Below, in pieces: positions 9,401-15,795 of a stretch of 34,394 bases of DNA. The position numbers were made by a program, and so were the translations under genes. The notes under the pieces are model-generated. The model saw only the letters and a list, made by a program, of their open reading frames with translations, was not told the origin of the DNA and did not search any database. The first letter of the stretch is position 1; each line of letters starts with the position of its first letter. Location of the stretch: positions 1 to 34,394 of the forward strand of contig JAGVYZ010000046.1 of assembly GCA_018303025.1 (NCBI GenBank), in the 5' to 3' direction. The stretch comes from Candidatus Woesearchaeota archaeon. Lineage in GTDB: Archaea; Nanobdellota; Nanobdellia; SCGC-AAA011-G17; GW2011-AR20.

Positions 9401-10309
9401 ATATGCTTTAACCAAAGCAATTCCATTCTCGCAATAATTCTCGTTTATATAATTAAAATTTTCAGAAGGATTAAAGCACGAATCTTCTTTTTCTATTCCA
9501 TAAACTGTTTTTCCTTTAATATAATAATTCAATCCACTATCACTATCAGTACAAATTGTTGGAGTTGTTGGACATTTATCCGCACTTGAAACTAATTTTC
9601 CCCCTAATTCCAAGCATAAATCATCTTCATTCTCAATGCAATTTGTATCAATGCCAGTTCCTGTTGCATAATCAGAACACCAATGATATCCATTGTTTAA
9701 ACACGAATTACATGTTTCAAAGTCTGATGGTTTTGTTTCAGGATTTACATAACTCGCACTGCATTCAGCACTCATTCCTCCATTAATTCCATAACAATAC
9801 CACTGCCATAAATCATAGAATTGAACAGAGCCATTTATTCCTGTAGAACATAAATCAATTGTTGGTGCTGTTGAAAATGTTTTTTCATTAGAAGAGCCGC
9901 AAACACCATTGACTGTAGTTGGAGCTACTTTTGGTGCAACATATCCAGGACATTGTTCTTTAACTTCAATTAATTTTCCACCAGAAGAACTACATCCTTC
10001 TCCAAATGTAATTCCTATTCCAAATTTATCATTATTTTTTAAATCACATTGTCCAACAGAACTTCCTTCGATATTTACATCTATAGAACAATATGCTTTT
10101 CCAGAATCAATACATTTTACACATTCATTATTTGCATTTAAATCTAAAGAACTTCCTTTTGTTTTCTTTCCAAATAAATCTTTAAAAAAATCAACAATTC
10201 CAGAAACAATGCTATTTCCTGTAATTAAATTGTCATAATAATAATTTGAAGCAAAAACATTCGAAGCCAATAAAACAAAAATTAAAAGAATTATTATACC
10301 TCTTTTCAT
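3431..10309 (-). CDS. Giant cell-surface protein with putative glycoside hydrolase barrel and CARDB-like repeats
   Basis: This is a 2,292-residue secreted protein. It has a signal peptide (MKRGIIILLIFVLLASNVFA) followed by ITGNSIVSG. A Cys-rich region with NGVCGSSN and C..C...G..WC modules covers about residues 55-320. A beta domain (YWNGNEWKKL...PPTDW...YLYWIKIK) lies near 490-590, then an EF-hand-like loop DKNKDGFVDDAEF. A TIM-barrel-like region with FFLDDSDLRV and LITLNAGY resembles putative glycoside hydrolases of the GHL15 type, and is followed by a CBM_4_9-like jelly roll (NLIKNSGFEE...WFDDVSLVEG). Several CARDB-like Ig folds (PDLRIYENN, PDVNVAFSG, ADVALEYYM) come next. Near the C terminus there is a Ser/Gly linker, another Cys-rich segment, a DRDEDGYG calcium-loop repeat and a final membrane helix with KKTE tail. 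It probably acts as an envelope-anchored glycan-binding or glycan-cleaving protein. The frame is intact over 6.9 kb. A TATA-like box lies at 10330-10341. Confidence 0.9.
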   Translation of the reverse strand: MKRGIIILLIFVLLASNVFASNYYYDNLITGNSIVSGIVDFFKDLFGKKTKGSSLDLNANNECVKCIDSGKAYCSIDVNIEGSSVGQCDLKNNDKFGIGITFGEGCSSSGGKLIEVKEQCPGYVAPKVAPTTVNGVCGSSNEKTFSTAPTIDLCSTGINGSVQFYDLWQWYCYGINGGMSAECSASYVNPETKPSDFETCNSCLNNGYHWCSDYATGTGIDTNCIENEDDLCLELGGKLVSSADKCPTTPTICTDSDSGLNYYIKGKTVYGIEKEDSCFNPSENFNYINENYCENGIALVKAYNCSDKGEICQDGACTAGLEKHSDLTKINPIKNKFSHIKTFAMLFREITLSDIYSINPLFDFVIGKTSIQKGQGLDKEFIISYYLDLTLSQFNEYVDTPFLLNYAEEKNEDSERAFLHLSKDITIDRRYLGSYTEIPEEGYRRALIDKFFRIYVKQNQNFYDISIKSYYGKGVSVQGDEYIPLCSSSGDEIYIGNLGKFQEINWNVLKSAGSNFEINLEYWNGNEWKKLDVKEDTTENFIKKGKMAFYPPTDWKKNKVNNDYLYWIKIKCPLSLTEGPLLQTHNYGGDIVFGFIVITDPAISGEYYREDDTRITFWGWDEMNDKNKDGFVDDAEFSNLVNPQATARFKWQSRLATQYMADTWMFNHQDSFFRDYANYYVNHISQNYNVDSFFLDDSDLRVMDVFSGGGGGSYILEYPGNSQEEYIKNKISLYERLQQNFPDKLITLNAGYIFNKFSDDSPMGTLFEGYITYGNSMYDNPVFLKKVADNFEKACQNNKVIFLKADSQALGKERLTYDISTLANIKTGNTEEKRIYALARYYLISNNCTYFSYQDARDYGRPENYWFDAIKFNVGKPLGDFYFIPSEDAQNLNQNNLIKNSGFEETENNEIKNWKKLEWWSQNFAYNSEILSGSKAVKVYSTGENMETGGIYQSLELKPNSVYSFSARIKTENLESRPIEWITNLGAEVNPGATIYFNIPESQGNVYYNGPGPGTHDWTTISGSFRTGNNVDGSYIALMIYNGKGTAWFDDVSLVEGSLPETAGIFAREFENALVLVRPEQFSEKKVSMQLESEYFPLESDGTFSAPVSSVELDDFDARILVKKEDAMRYIPLNDVAVQSITIPDIEIDKENIALIAIKNKGKTREAVDLNLQYKNYGQDIHNEEIQRINLAPFESKIVEFKFIGKVGGNGIRAKAIIDNDANENDNLLWQGKYVQPTKDAQIYGFIPYEIYSGKEAQFSVQIVNKGKEKLSHLSWSMEVAKPSDNSDDCSLNDWSKRKNCQYELVRQGYVDEIDVSKNYFDGYYNENFKAILNKEPGQYIIRMKLQSEDQIKSNNEYFNIIRIKESGPDLRIYENNYNLAFIKDMSTRIQVMIENVGNEEAENVNVSMYYSSDFCNFENPKGCNFELIETKQSRNLGGLGCVNCPLNYNNLEFEFTPQKSGMFTLAFVVNSSKDINLENNILKMYWDAIAAGPDVNVAFSGYNQEYFVGEAGEIKLRVNNYGNRIAQQVNLSVYDINEDKSEERLIYSENLGNLDYRPDACSLNLKEGDEFILKDFNGERKIKVAVIPTEITSVNTYNRVELRSDFGSYSVLLNADGTKKFNLLGIPYKIKAFTGNANSGDNFIRLDLCEELQELELDDNNPKETITVNNEEYEIELTDSYIGGDHRVYSNIAVTKNSESDSLYVSQSQGIVLINGVGIEVLESNSPAAFAGAVGKVKIKVYAPKGEILNSKDVIVPWTPENKGYTKIVANVSVNERLRENEDQNIENNIDEIYTNVKVDGADVALEYYMVKYPIKNQANHIQISVMNYGNKNIQNVILNISDNGKTLETYTFDNLESGMNLGHDYNWIPEEIGLHNLKIELIADDVDKENNVVEKEVRIYDFIEGKINIFDKENNRVFRDIYFPDWRGYTEARDDGIYAEYPNLSNGERFDMDVRYGENRVRAQMLFDSSFKQEMNLISEFYNKTNDSGEYYAVFVNKFEDTSDIKVKEVSLDVPINYFSEWGLNLESVDEREIKFVYCTDFNFSEDKCNVEWVDFDNFYLDAYDSTRWFSDGNVETLTMIYAWTSGIGMKIEAIALKFNPNEDQIENEEIEKIPIETPVTVPINEPSQGSSDGSSGSGGGSIATGMSIKRISAEKTFLNNVFYSLISGNAVKESECVPNWGNCQFGPCKNHFQKLVCVDLNNCMSESGQPRETKSCFQEGECVDRDEDGYGLGPDCIDFDVDDTNLLITIDIPAKTPPKNYNYLFILAGIFIILIVGIVIWIICSKKTE

Positions 10310-10329
10310 AAAAATAGAATAAATTAAGA

Positions 10330-10341
10330 ATATTTAAGTTT
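10330..10341 (-). promoter_or_regulatory. TATA-like box of the giant surface-protein gene
   Basis: The minus strand reads AAACTTAAATAT, centred about 26 nt upstream of the ATG at 10309. That spacing predicts a leaderless transcript. The box touches the 3' end of the ASCH gene, so the surface-protein gene has its own promoter even though it follows in the same direction. Confidence 0.5.
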
Positions 10342-10663
10342 ATTTAATTAGCTTAAACTTAATAACTTTTACTCTTGTGTCTGGTTTTACATTTATCTTG
10401 TAATATTTAGAATATGTTTCATACATTTCTTTTTCAGAACTAAAAGGTTCATGTCCTTCTTTGTCTTCTTTTGTAAAATTTCCAAATGTTGTTTCCTTTG
10501 TCCAAATTATTTTGGCTTTTGCAAATTCTCTTTCATCATTAAAACAAAGAGATAAAATATCATTAACACTTAAATCCTTATCATCATTAATTCTCCAGGT
10601 AGTATCTTTTTTACCTTCTAATACTAATCCTGGTAAAGGTTCTGAAAATTTTAATCTTTTCAT
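10340..10663 (-). CDS. ASCH-domain protein
   Basis: The protein is 107 residues long from the preferred start MKRLKFSEPLPGLVLEGKKDTTWR. This is the typical opening of ASCH (PUA-like, RNA-binding) domains, with 'LvleGkKdtTwRi' followed by an 'ndilsLcf' strand and a C-terminal 'VKVIKFKL' strand. The ORF track extends the frame upstream to 10747 (28 more residues), but that extension is made of repeat copy B and overlaps the GlyRS stop, so I prefer the ATG at 10663. It follows GlyRS in the same direction, which hints at a translation-related role. Target RNA unknown. Confidence 0.75.
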   Translation of the reverse strand: MKRLKFSEPLPGLVLEGKKDTTWRINDDKDLSVNDILSLCFNDEREFAKAKIIWTKETTFGNFTKEDKEGHEPFSSEKEMYETYSKYYKINVKPDTRVKVIKFKLIK

Positions 10664-10669
10664 ATTCTT

Positions 10670-10742
10670 TTTTCTTCCTGAAGGTTCCTTTTTGTTTTCC
10701 CCGAAGGCTTTTCTGAAAAGGCTTCTTCTAAAGAAGCTTCCC
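10670..10742. repeat. Dispersed GAAG-hairpin repeat, copy B
   Basis: The plus strand contains TTCCTGAAGGTTCC, then TTTTCCCCGAAGGCTTTTCT (identical to copy A over 20 nt), then GAAAAGGCTTCTTCTAAAGAAGCTTCC, which forms nested hairpins. It lies between GlyRS and the ASCH gene. Its edge supplies the last residues of GlyRS (LDAGKLL), and it would be translated as the N-terminal extension of the ASCH ORF if the upstream start were used. Confidence 0.7.
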
Positions 10743-12236
10743 AGCATCTAAGAAATTTATTTTTCCAGAAAGTAGTTTCCATATAGTCATGTTTAAATCT
10801 TTAAGAGGAACTCTAATTTGTTTAGTTGAATCTCTATCTCTTAAAGTGCAGTCTTTATCTTTTAAGGAATCAAAATCAACAGTTACACATATCGGTGTTC
10901 CCATCTCATCTTGCCTGGCATAACGTCTCCCAATACTTCCAGAAGTATCAAAATAGCAATTAAACTCTTTTTTCAATTCATCATGTATTTTTTTAGCATC
11001 TTCATTTAATTTATTGACCAAAGGCAAAACAGCAACTTTTATAGGAGCTAGTTTTGGATGCAATTTCAAAACAACATTCTCTCTTTCTTTATCATAAGTA
11101 TAAGCATCAAACATAATTAGTAAAAATGCCCTATCAACACCCATTGAAGGTTCAGCAACAACATGAGGAACTAATTTTGTTTTACTTTCCTCATCAAATA
11201 TACTTAAGTCTTGTTTTGAATGATTAATATGCTGTGTTAAATCATAAGCTTGCCTGTCAGCAATTCCCTGAATTTCTTTAAATCCAAATGGGAAATTATA
11301 TTCTAAATCCCAGCAATCACTTGAATAATGAGCCAACTCTTCTTTCTTATGTTGTCTTATCCTAAAATTATCAGGATTTGCACCTATGCTAATTAAAAAC
11401 ATATGTTCATGAGCCAGCCAAAAAGCATGCCATTCATTTTTTATTATTTTTTTACTCAAAGCTTCTTTCATGCTCATTTTCTCTGCTTTTTGATTTTTAC
11501 TCTGCATTTCACTTGAGTAAATATTTATTTTATGATTTAAAACTTCATCAATAAATGGGCATTTATTATCGCCTGGTTTTACAAAATATTCAATCTCCAT
11601 TTGTTCAAATTCACGAAGTCTAAAAAGAAAATTTCTAGGAGCAATTTCATTCCTGAATGCTTTTCCAACTTGAGCAATTCCAAAAGGCAGTTTTAATCTA
11701 GCACTATTCATAACTTCCTTAAAATCAGCAAAAATTAATTGAGCTGTTTCTCCTCTTAAATAAGCAGTTAATCCAGTTCCAACACCAACATTAACAGGAA
11801 ACATTAAATTAAAATTAGAAGCTTCATTAAACTCCCCACTACAATTAGGACATTTTAATTTTTTTTCTTTAACTAAATTATTTATTTCATTTGATTTCAT
11901 TCCATCAGCAGAAATCTTTAATTTGTCTTCAATAAAATGGTCTCCTCTTACTCTATTCTTGCATTTTTTGCATTCTAAAATAACATCAGAAAATCCTGAT
12001 AAATGTCCAGAAGCTTCCCATATTTTTTGATGAGAAATAATAGCGCCATCTATGCCTGTAATCTCATCTCTTTCCTGGACATGATTTTTCCACCATTCTT
12101 TCTTGATATTATTTTTTAACTCAACACCTAATGGACCATAATCATAAATTCCAGCTATCCCGCCATATAATTCAGAACTTGGAAAAACAAAACCCTTTCT
12201 TCTGCAAAAAGCAACCATCTCATCAATAGATATCAT
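10728..12236 (-). CDS. glyS: Glycyl-tRNA synthetase (class II, archaeal/eukaryal type)
   Basis: This 502-residue enzyme charges tRNA-Gly. It opens with the glycine-enzyme signature IDEMVAFCRRKGFVFPSSE and GGIAGIYDYGPLG. It has two CxxC pairs (CKKC and CPNC) in the insertion after motif 1, motif 2 'FRNEIAPRNFLFRLREFEQMEIE', and a C-terminal anticodon-binding domain with GRRYARQDEMGTP. Length is slightly below the usual 550-600 residues, consistent with a compact genome. The ATG at 12236 overlaps the last base of the upstream Dph2-like stop, so the two are translationally coupled. The last seven residues come from the edge of repeat copy B. Confidence 0.96.
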   Translation of the reverse strand: MISIDEMVAFCRRKGFVFPSSELYGGIAGIYDYGPLGVELKNNIKKEWWKNHVQERDEITGIDGAIISHQKIWEASGHLSGFSDVILECKKCKNRVRGDHFIEDKLKISADGMKSNEINNLVKEKKLKCPNCSGEFNEASNFNLMFPVNVGVGTGLTAYLRGETAQLIFADFKEVMNSARLKLPFGIAQVGKAFRNEIAPRNFLFRLREFEQMEIEYFVKPGDNKCPFIDEVLNHKINIYSSEMQSKNQKAEKMSMKEALSKKIIKNEWHAFWLAHEHMFLISIGANPDNFRIRQHKKEELAHYSSDCWDLEYNFPFGFKEIQGIADRQAYDLTQHINHSKQDLSIFDEESKTKLVPHVVAEPSMGVDRAFLLIMFDAYTYDKERENVVLKLHPKLAPIKVAVLPLVNKLNEDAKKIHDELKKEFNCYFDTSGSIGRRYARQDEMGTPICVTVDFDSLKDKDCTLRDRDSTKQIRVPLKDLNMTIWKLLSGKINFLDAGKLL

Positions 12237-12811
12237 TATTTTGGAATATCACTAAGATTTATAATCCTTTTGCCTTCTATTCGTGGACAAGCAGTATTAA
12301 TCCAGCAGTCAATTTCAGAAAAATTCTCTAATTCAGTTTCTCTTAAAGTATTAAACAAAAATATTCTTCCCTTTAATTTCAAGGCTTCTTTTAATTTTTC
12401 CTGCCCTGATTTTGTAGAAACTAATATTCCCTTATGTTCAGAATTCAAATAAACTAATTGTTTTCCTCTTATTCTTTTTTCATTATCTAAAATTTCTATT
12501 TTTTTTATAGAATAAACAAATGGATTAGCAATGTAAACTTCTTTTCCAGTTATTCTCGCTATCTCTTCAGGATGAAAATTCTCAGAGCCAATGAATAAGT
12601 AAGAATCAACTTTTTCTTTCAAAGCATTTTTAGCATTGCATCCAGTTACTTGCCCTAAAACAACAGAGTTAGGAACTCTTTTCTTAACTTCATTAAGTAA
12701 ATGTAAAAAATGAACAGTTCCAAGAATGCCAACCTTTCCTTTAACATTAAAATTTTTTAGCAATCTCTCTACATCAAAATCAATCTTAACAGGTAACATT
12801 AATACTTTCAT
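12236..12811 (-). CDS. Dph2-like protein lacking the N-terminal domain
   Basis: The 191-residue protein matches domains 2 and 3 of archaeal Dph2, the [4Fe-4S] enzyme that starts diphthamide synthesis on elongation factor 2. 'GILGTVHFLHLLNEVKK' and 'LGQVTGCNA' (Cys58) mark domain 2. 'IDCWINTACPRIEG' (Cys169, Cys175) marks domain 3. Full-length Dph2 has about 320-340 residues and three cluster-binding Cys, one per domain. Here domain 1 with its Cys is absent and an in-frame stop lies just upstream of the ATG, so the shortening is not a start-choice artefact. It is coupled to GlyRS by a 1-nt overlap. It may have a changed function, use a separate domain-1 partner, or be a remnant. Confidence 0.75.
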   Translation of the reverse strand: MKVLMLPVKIDFDVERLLKNFNVKGKVGILGTVHFLHLLNEVKKRVPNSVVLGQVTGCNAKNALKEKVDSYLFIGSENFHPEEIARITGKEVYIANPFVYSIKKIEILDNEKRIRGKQLVYLNSEHKGILVSTKSGQEKLKEALKLKGRIFLFNTLRETELENFSEIDCWINTACPRIEGKRIINLSDIPK

Positions 12812-12830
12812 AAAAATTAGTTAAAGATAA

Positions 12831-12844
12831 AGCTTTTAAGTTTT
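12831..12844. promoter_or_regulatory. Shared TATA-like element of a divergent gene pair
   Basis: AGCTTTTAAGTTTT lies in the 50-bp gap between two diverging ATGs (12811 minus, 12862 plus), about 26 nt from each. TTTTAAGT and its complement ACTTAAAA both resemble TATA boxes, so one element may serve both leaderless transcripts. Confidence 0.4.
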
Positions 12845-12861
12845 CTCTTCTTTATATTACC

Positions 12862-13629
12862 ATGGCTTATCAATTTAAAGGCAATCCAGTTTCTCCAGTA
12901 AATGTTCCTCTTATTGGACCTCTTATTTATGATGAATTAGGGAGAGAAGTTCTGGCAAGACATAATGAAATTTTTGGATGGTCGCACTTCGCACTTTATA
13001 GAGACCATCATTCAGAAGAATCATTAGGTTCCATACCATCAAGAATGCAACCAAGATTATCTTATATAAGTCCAATTGAGTTAAGCTTCAATGCTATTCT
13101 TAATCAATTAGGTCGAGAAAATTCAGAATTTGCAGGAATAAACGTTTTAACTTTTGATGACTTAATTCAGTATTGGGAGGCAATTCCAAATAAGTCTTTT
13201 ACTTCAACAAGAACAAGTTCAGTGATTGTTTACCCTGTTTATCCTATTAACGATATTGAAAGATTAGCCGATAATTATAAACAAGATGCGGAAAAATTAA
13301 GAAGAAAAATATTAGATATTACTGGAAAAACACATCTTGATGTTCCTATTTTAGTTGATGGATTGGTCCCATTACCTGACCACTCAAATGGTGATTACTC
13401 TATCACTTTTGATGATTCAAGTAAATCATTAGAATTTTTAAGAACAAGGGAAGTTCCAGAATTTTTAACTGATGGAGTTTTAATCAATGGACATCCTATT
13501 CATATTTCACCGCCGGGTTTAATTATGGATGATATATATCGTGACGGATTACATATTTATACAGGCACTTATTGCATTCCACCACGCGAATTTAGAAATG
13601 AAGTTCATATAGTAAAAAAACCAAAATAA
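12862..13629 (+). CDS. Orphan protein of unknown function (255 aa)
   Basis: I do not recognise this protein. It is soluble, starts MAYQFKGNPVSPVNVPLIGP, and has no signal peptide or membrane helix. It is richer in Arg, Pro and His than the neighbouring housekeeping proteins (about 15 Arg to 10 Lys). A beta-rich C-terminal half contains LITDGV-like stretches such as 'FLTDGVLINGHPIHISPPG'. It is the only plus-strand gene between 3.4 and 22.9 kb. Its TAA directly abuts the convergent ZPR1 stop (13630), leaving no spacer. It is a single-gene unit between two housekeeping genes, probably an acquired or lineage-specific gene. Confidence 0.75.
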   Translation: MAYQFKGNPVSPVNVPLIGPLIYDELGREVLARHNEIFGWSHFALYRDHHSEESLGSIPSRMQPRLSYISPIELSFNAILNQLGRENSEFAGINVLTFDDLIQYWEAIPNKSFTSTRTSSVIVYPVYPINDIERLADNYKQDAEKLRRKILDITGKTHLDVPILVDGLVPLPDHSNGDYSITFDDSSKSLEFLRTREVPEFLTDGVLINGHPIHISPPGLIMDDIYRDGLHIYTGTYCIPPREFRNEVHIVKKPK

Positions 13630-14160
13630 TTATTTTTTCTTACCTTTTAGAGGTTCAACCTTAGCTTTATCAGAAATAATTGCAGAATTTCCAGAAGGGT
13701 CTTCTATAACTAAAGTAATTGGCATTTCCCCGCATTCAACTTTCCACATTTTTTTAAGTAAATTTTTAGCAGACTTTCTCTCTGATTCTTCTTCAGAATT
13801 ATCTCTTTGCTGTTCAACAATTTCTTTAAATTTCTTAAAAACACCTTCCACATTAGAAATATAGCCTATTGAAGCAGGTCCAGGAGTAGCCGTCATTCTT
13901 AATTCAGGAATCTTTACAGTAGCTTCAGATGATTTTACAACTCTAGTATTCAAATCTTTCTCATTCTTAACTTCAAAAGTATATCTAGCAGGAGCTCTTA
14001 TTTCTTCACTTTCTATATCAGCATTATGAAACTTGCAGTCAGTACAACTCATAGTCATTAAATAGCATCTTCCAAAATGAGGAATATCCATTACTTCTTC
14101 GCCTAATACTAATGTTTTCTTCCCGCATGCAGGGCATATTTCGCCTGTAATTTGTTCCAT
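13630..14160 (-). CDS. ZPR1-type zinc finger protein
   Basis: The 176-residue protein has a four-Cys zinc finger (C9-x2-C12 ... C39-x2-C42) with 'DIPHFGRCYLMTMSC' between the pairs. This is followed by the ZPR1 signature region: 'APARYTFEVKNEKDLNTRVVKS', 'IPELRMTATPGPASIGYISNVEG'. In eukaryotes ZPR1 binds or helps fold eEF1A; archaeal single-domain homologues are of uncertain role. The C-terminal tail is Lys-rich (EPLKGKKK). A TATA-like GCTTTATAAATT (near 14182-14193) sits about 26 nt upstream of the ATG, so the mRNA is probably leaderless. Confidence 0.9.
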   Translation of the reverse strand: MEQITGEICPACGKKTLVLGEEVMDIPHFGRCYLMTMSCTDCKFHNADIESEEIRAPARYTFEVKNEKDLNTRVVKSSEATVKIPELRMTATPGPASIGYISNVEGVFKKFKEIVEQQRDNSEEESERKSAKNLLKKMWKVECGEMPITLVIEDPSGNSAIISDKAKVEPLKGKKK

Positions 14161-14243
14161 AAAAAAGAAAACAGCATAAAAATTTATAAAGCTTTTCTAT
14201 TAAGTTTTTTCTTCAAAGAAAAACCTTAGGTAAAAAGAATAAT

Positions 14244-14780
14244 TTATTTACCTATTTTTTCAATTGCAGGCCTTAAAATTTCTCTGTAAACAGCTTCACA
14301 AACATCAACATGATTTACAGCAGTCGATAAATAATCAATATCTATTCTTCTTTCTCGCTCTTTTAATTCTACAATCAAAATAGGTACATCTCCTAAAAAA
14401 GGACTATATTTTCTAGCTTCAAAACCAAAACATGTAGGAATTTTTTTACTTTTTGGTTCAGCTATTATTCCATATAAAAAATCAAAAATAGTATTAGCTA
14501 CTTGTTCTCCATCCTGACTGTCTTGCAAATCATAATGTGTATGACCTAAATCCCTTACATGTCTTTCAGCTACTTCTAAAGCATGGTCTATCCAGTCTGA
14601 AGATCTACCTCTTCTTAATTCTTGAAATAATCTTTCAGTTGCATCTTCTTCAAAAACAGGTCTTCTTCTTGGCATTAAATCATCTACAATTAATCCTAAT
14701 TCTCTTTCTTGTGCTCTTGTTAAATCAAAAGTTACTCCATCTCTTGAAATTGATTTAGGTAAACTATATCGACTTCTCAT
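14244..14780 (-). CDS. Orphan Arg-rich protein of unknown function (178 aa)
   Basis: I do not recognise this soluble protein. Arg greatly outnumbers Lys (about 20 to 8), the reverse of neighbouring housekeeping proteins. The N-terminal third contains 'LTRAQERELGLIVDDLMPRRR', the middle is mixed helical ('SSDWIDHALEVAERHVRDLGHTH'), and the C-terminal half ends in 'DVPILIVELKERERRIDID'. The ATG is only 14 nt from the left end of the IS630 element, which has therefore replaced its original upstream region. Expression may now depend on read-through from the transposase, which is co-oriented. It may be intact but silenced. Confidence 0.7.
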   Translation of the reverse strand: MRSRYSLPKSISRDGVTFDLTRAQERELGLIVDDLMPRRRPVFEEDATERLFQELRRGRSSDWIDHALEVAERHVRDLGHTHYDLQDSQDGEQVANTIFDFLYGIIAEPKSKKIPTCFGFEARKYSPFLGDVPILIVELKERERRIDIDYLSTAVNHVDVCEAVYREILRPAIEKIGK

Positions 14781-14795
14781 TTAAACAAATAGTAG

Positions 14796-15308
14796 TTAAC
14801 GACATAAATAAGTAATAAAATCTTGCATAAAAATATGCCCTTTCCAAAATTCTTCTAACTTCTCTTGCATTGAATCAAGATCTCTAAAATGCTGTGATTT
14901 TGTCACAGCATTTTTAGTAACTTTCCAGCAAGTTTCAATAGGATTAAGCTCTGGTGAATATGGTGGAAGATATTCAACTACAAACCTTTTACTATATTTT
15001 TCTATAAGGCTCTTAATAACATCTGTTTTGTGGAATCCTGCATTATCCAAGATAAACAAATATTTTTTGTTGGGCTTTAGCCAAACAAAAAGATCTTTTA
15101 AGAAAAAAGAAAATGTCAAGCTGTTCTGAGCAACATAAAAATCATAATAAAAATTATGTGAACTTGTGAGAGCACCAAAGACAACGAGTTTTTTGTTGCT
15201 CCAAAAGAAAGCTCCTTTTGGTTTCTCTCCTCTAGGAAACCAAATTCTCTTATAATTTTCTTTTAACTGGAAACTTACCTCGTCAATGGCAACTATTTCA
15301 TAACCCAC
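14796..15308 (-). CDS. IS630 transposase, frame B (DDE catalytic domain)
   Basis: The 170-residue frame has the DDE triad: Asp in 'VAIDEVSFQ', Asp in 'FILDNAGFHK', and Glu in 'YSPELNPIETCW'. These are typical IS630 signatures. It overlaps frame A by 16 nt and its natural translation is as the C-terminal part of a fusion made by a -1 frameshift at an A8 run. In that fusion the sequence reads EFKKKLKSKYVGYEIVAIDE, which joins smoothly. The ORF's own first Met is inside the conserved strand, so independent start there is unlikely. Confidence 0.9.
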   Translation of the reverse strand: MGYEIVAIDEVSFQLKENYKRIWFPRGEKPKGAFFWSNKKLVVFGALTSSHNFYYDFYVAQNSLTFSFFLKDLFVWLKPNKKYLFILDNAGFHKTDVIKSLIEKYSKRFVVEYLPPYSPELNPIETCWKVTKNAVTKSQHFRDLDSMQEKLEEFWKGHIFMQDFITYLCR

Positions 15309-15751
15309 ATATTTCGATTTGAGTTTTTTTTAAACTCATCTCGAAATTTATCAACTTTTTCTTGGTCATGCTTCAAATGCTGAGGTCTTGGCATAATAAG
15401 TGAAAAGCCAATTTTATGCATAATTCGCTCCACATGACGGAGCGAATATAATTTTCCAATCTCTTGGTGAATAATTTCGCCTATTTCTTTAGTATTTACT
15501 GAGCAATATCCATCATTTGCTTTTTTAATTTTTGTAAGAATCTTATTTTTAAGTCTAATAAGATTCTGTTGCGTCAATTTTGTTGGTCTGCCACTTCTTG
15601 GCAATGTTTCTAAAGTTCTTCCAGATAGATTGTATTTAATCCATCTATGTACAGTGGGCTGGCTACAGCCTATTAATTCAGAAATTTCTTCTTGTTTTTT
15701 TCCTTTATTATATAAATTAATGATTAATTCTCTTTCTTTAATATTTAACAT
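15293..15751 (-). CDS. IS630 transposase, frame A (DNA-binding domain)
   Basis: The 152-residue frame begins MLNIKERELIINLYNKGKKQ and carries the N-terminal helix-turn-helix pair: 'QEEISELIGCSQPTVHRWI' and, after a 'RSGRPTKLT' linker, a second winged-helix segment ending in 'RHVERIMHKIGFS'. It ends at TAG 15293 just after the slippery run TTTAAAAAAAACTC. A strong SD-like GAGGTGAT lies 4 nt before the ATG but is inside a perfect hairpin (15752-15778). Frame A alone would bind the ends and could act as an inhibitor, while the A-B fusion is the transposase; this is inferred from other IS families. Confidence 0.9.
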   Translation of the reverse strand: MLNIKERELIINLYNKGKKQEEISELIGCSQPTVHRWIKYNLSGRTLETLPRSGRPTKLTQQNLIRLKNKILTKIKKANDGYCSVNTKEIGEIIHQEIGKLYSLRHVERIMHKIGFSLIMPRPQHLKHDQEKVDKFRDEFKKNSNRNMWVMK

Positions 15752-15778
15752 AATATCACCTCATCTTGAGGTGATATT
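15752..15778 (-). promoter_or_regulatory. Hairpin sequestering the transposase ribosome-binding site
   Basis: The two arms AATATCACCTCA and TGAGGTGATATT are perfect complements (12 bp) with a 3-nt loop, ending directly at the transposase ATG. The 3' arm on the transcript contains the SD-like GAGGTGAT. The internal TATA box is about 26 nt upstream of the loop, so a transcript made from it would lack the 5' arm. Confidence 0.75.
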
Positions 15779-15785
15779 TATTAGT

Positions 15786-15795
15786 ATTTATATAC
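15786..15795 (-). promoter_or_regulatory. TATA box of the IS630 transposase
   Basis: The minus strand reads GTATATAAAT, centred near 15790. A transcription start 26 nt downstream falls at about 15764, in the loop of the RBS hairpin. Confidence 0.6.

Noticed and set aside
4441-9786. Several ORFs inside the giant surface-protein gene (for example 9371-9589 and 6927-7190)
   Set aside because: They are other-frame shadows of a clearly coding 6.9-kb gene and have no independent features.
10664-10747. N-terminal extension of the ASCH protein (MLGSFFRRSLFRKAF...)
   Set aside because: The extension is translated repeat copy B and overlaps the GlyRS stop. ASCH homologues start at MKRLKF-like positions, so I use 10663.
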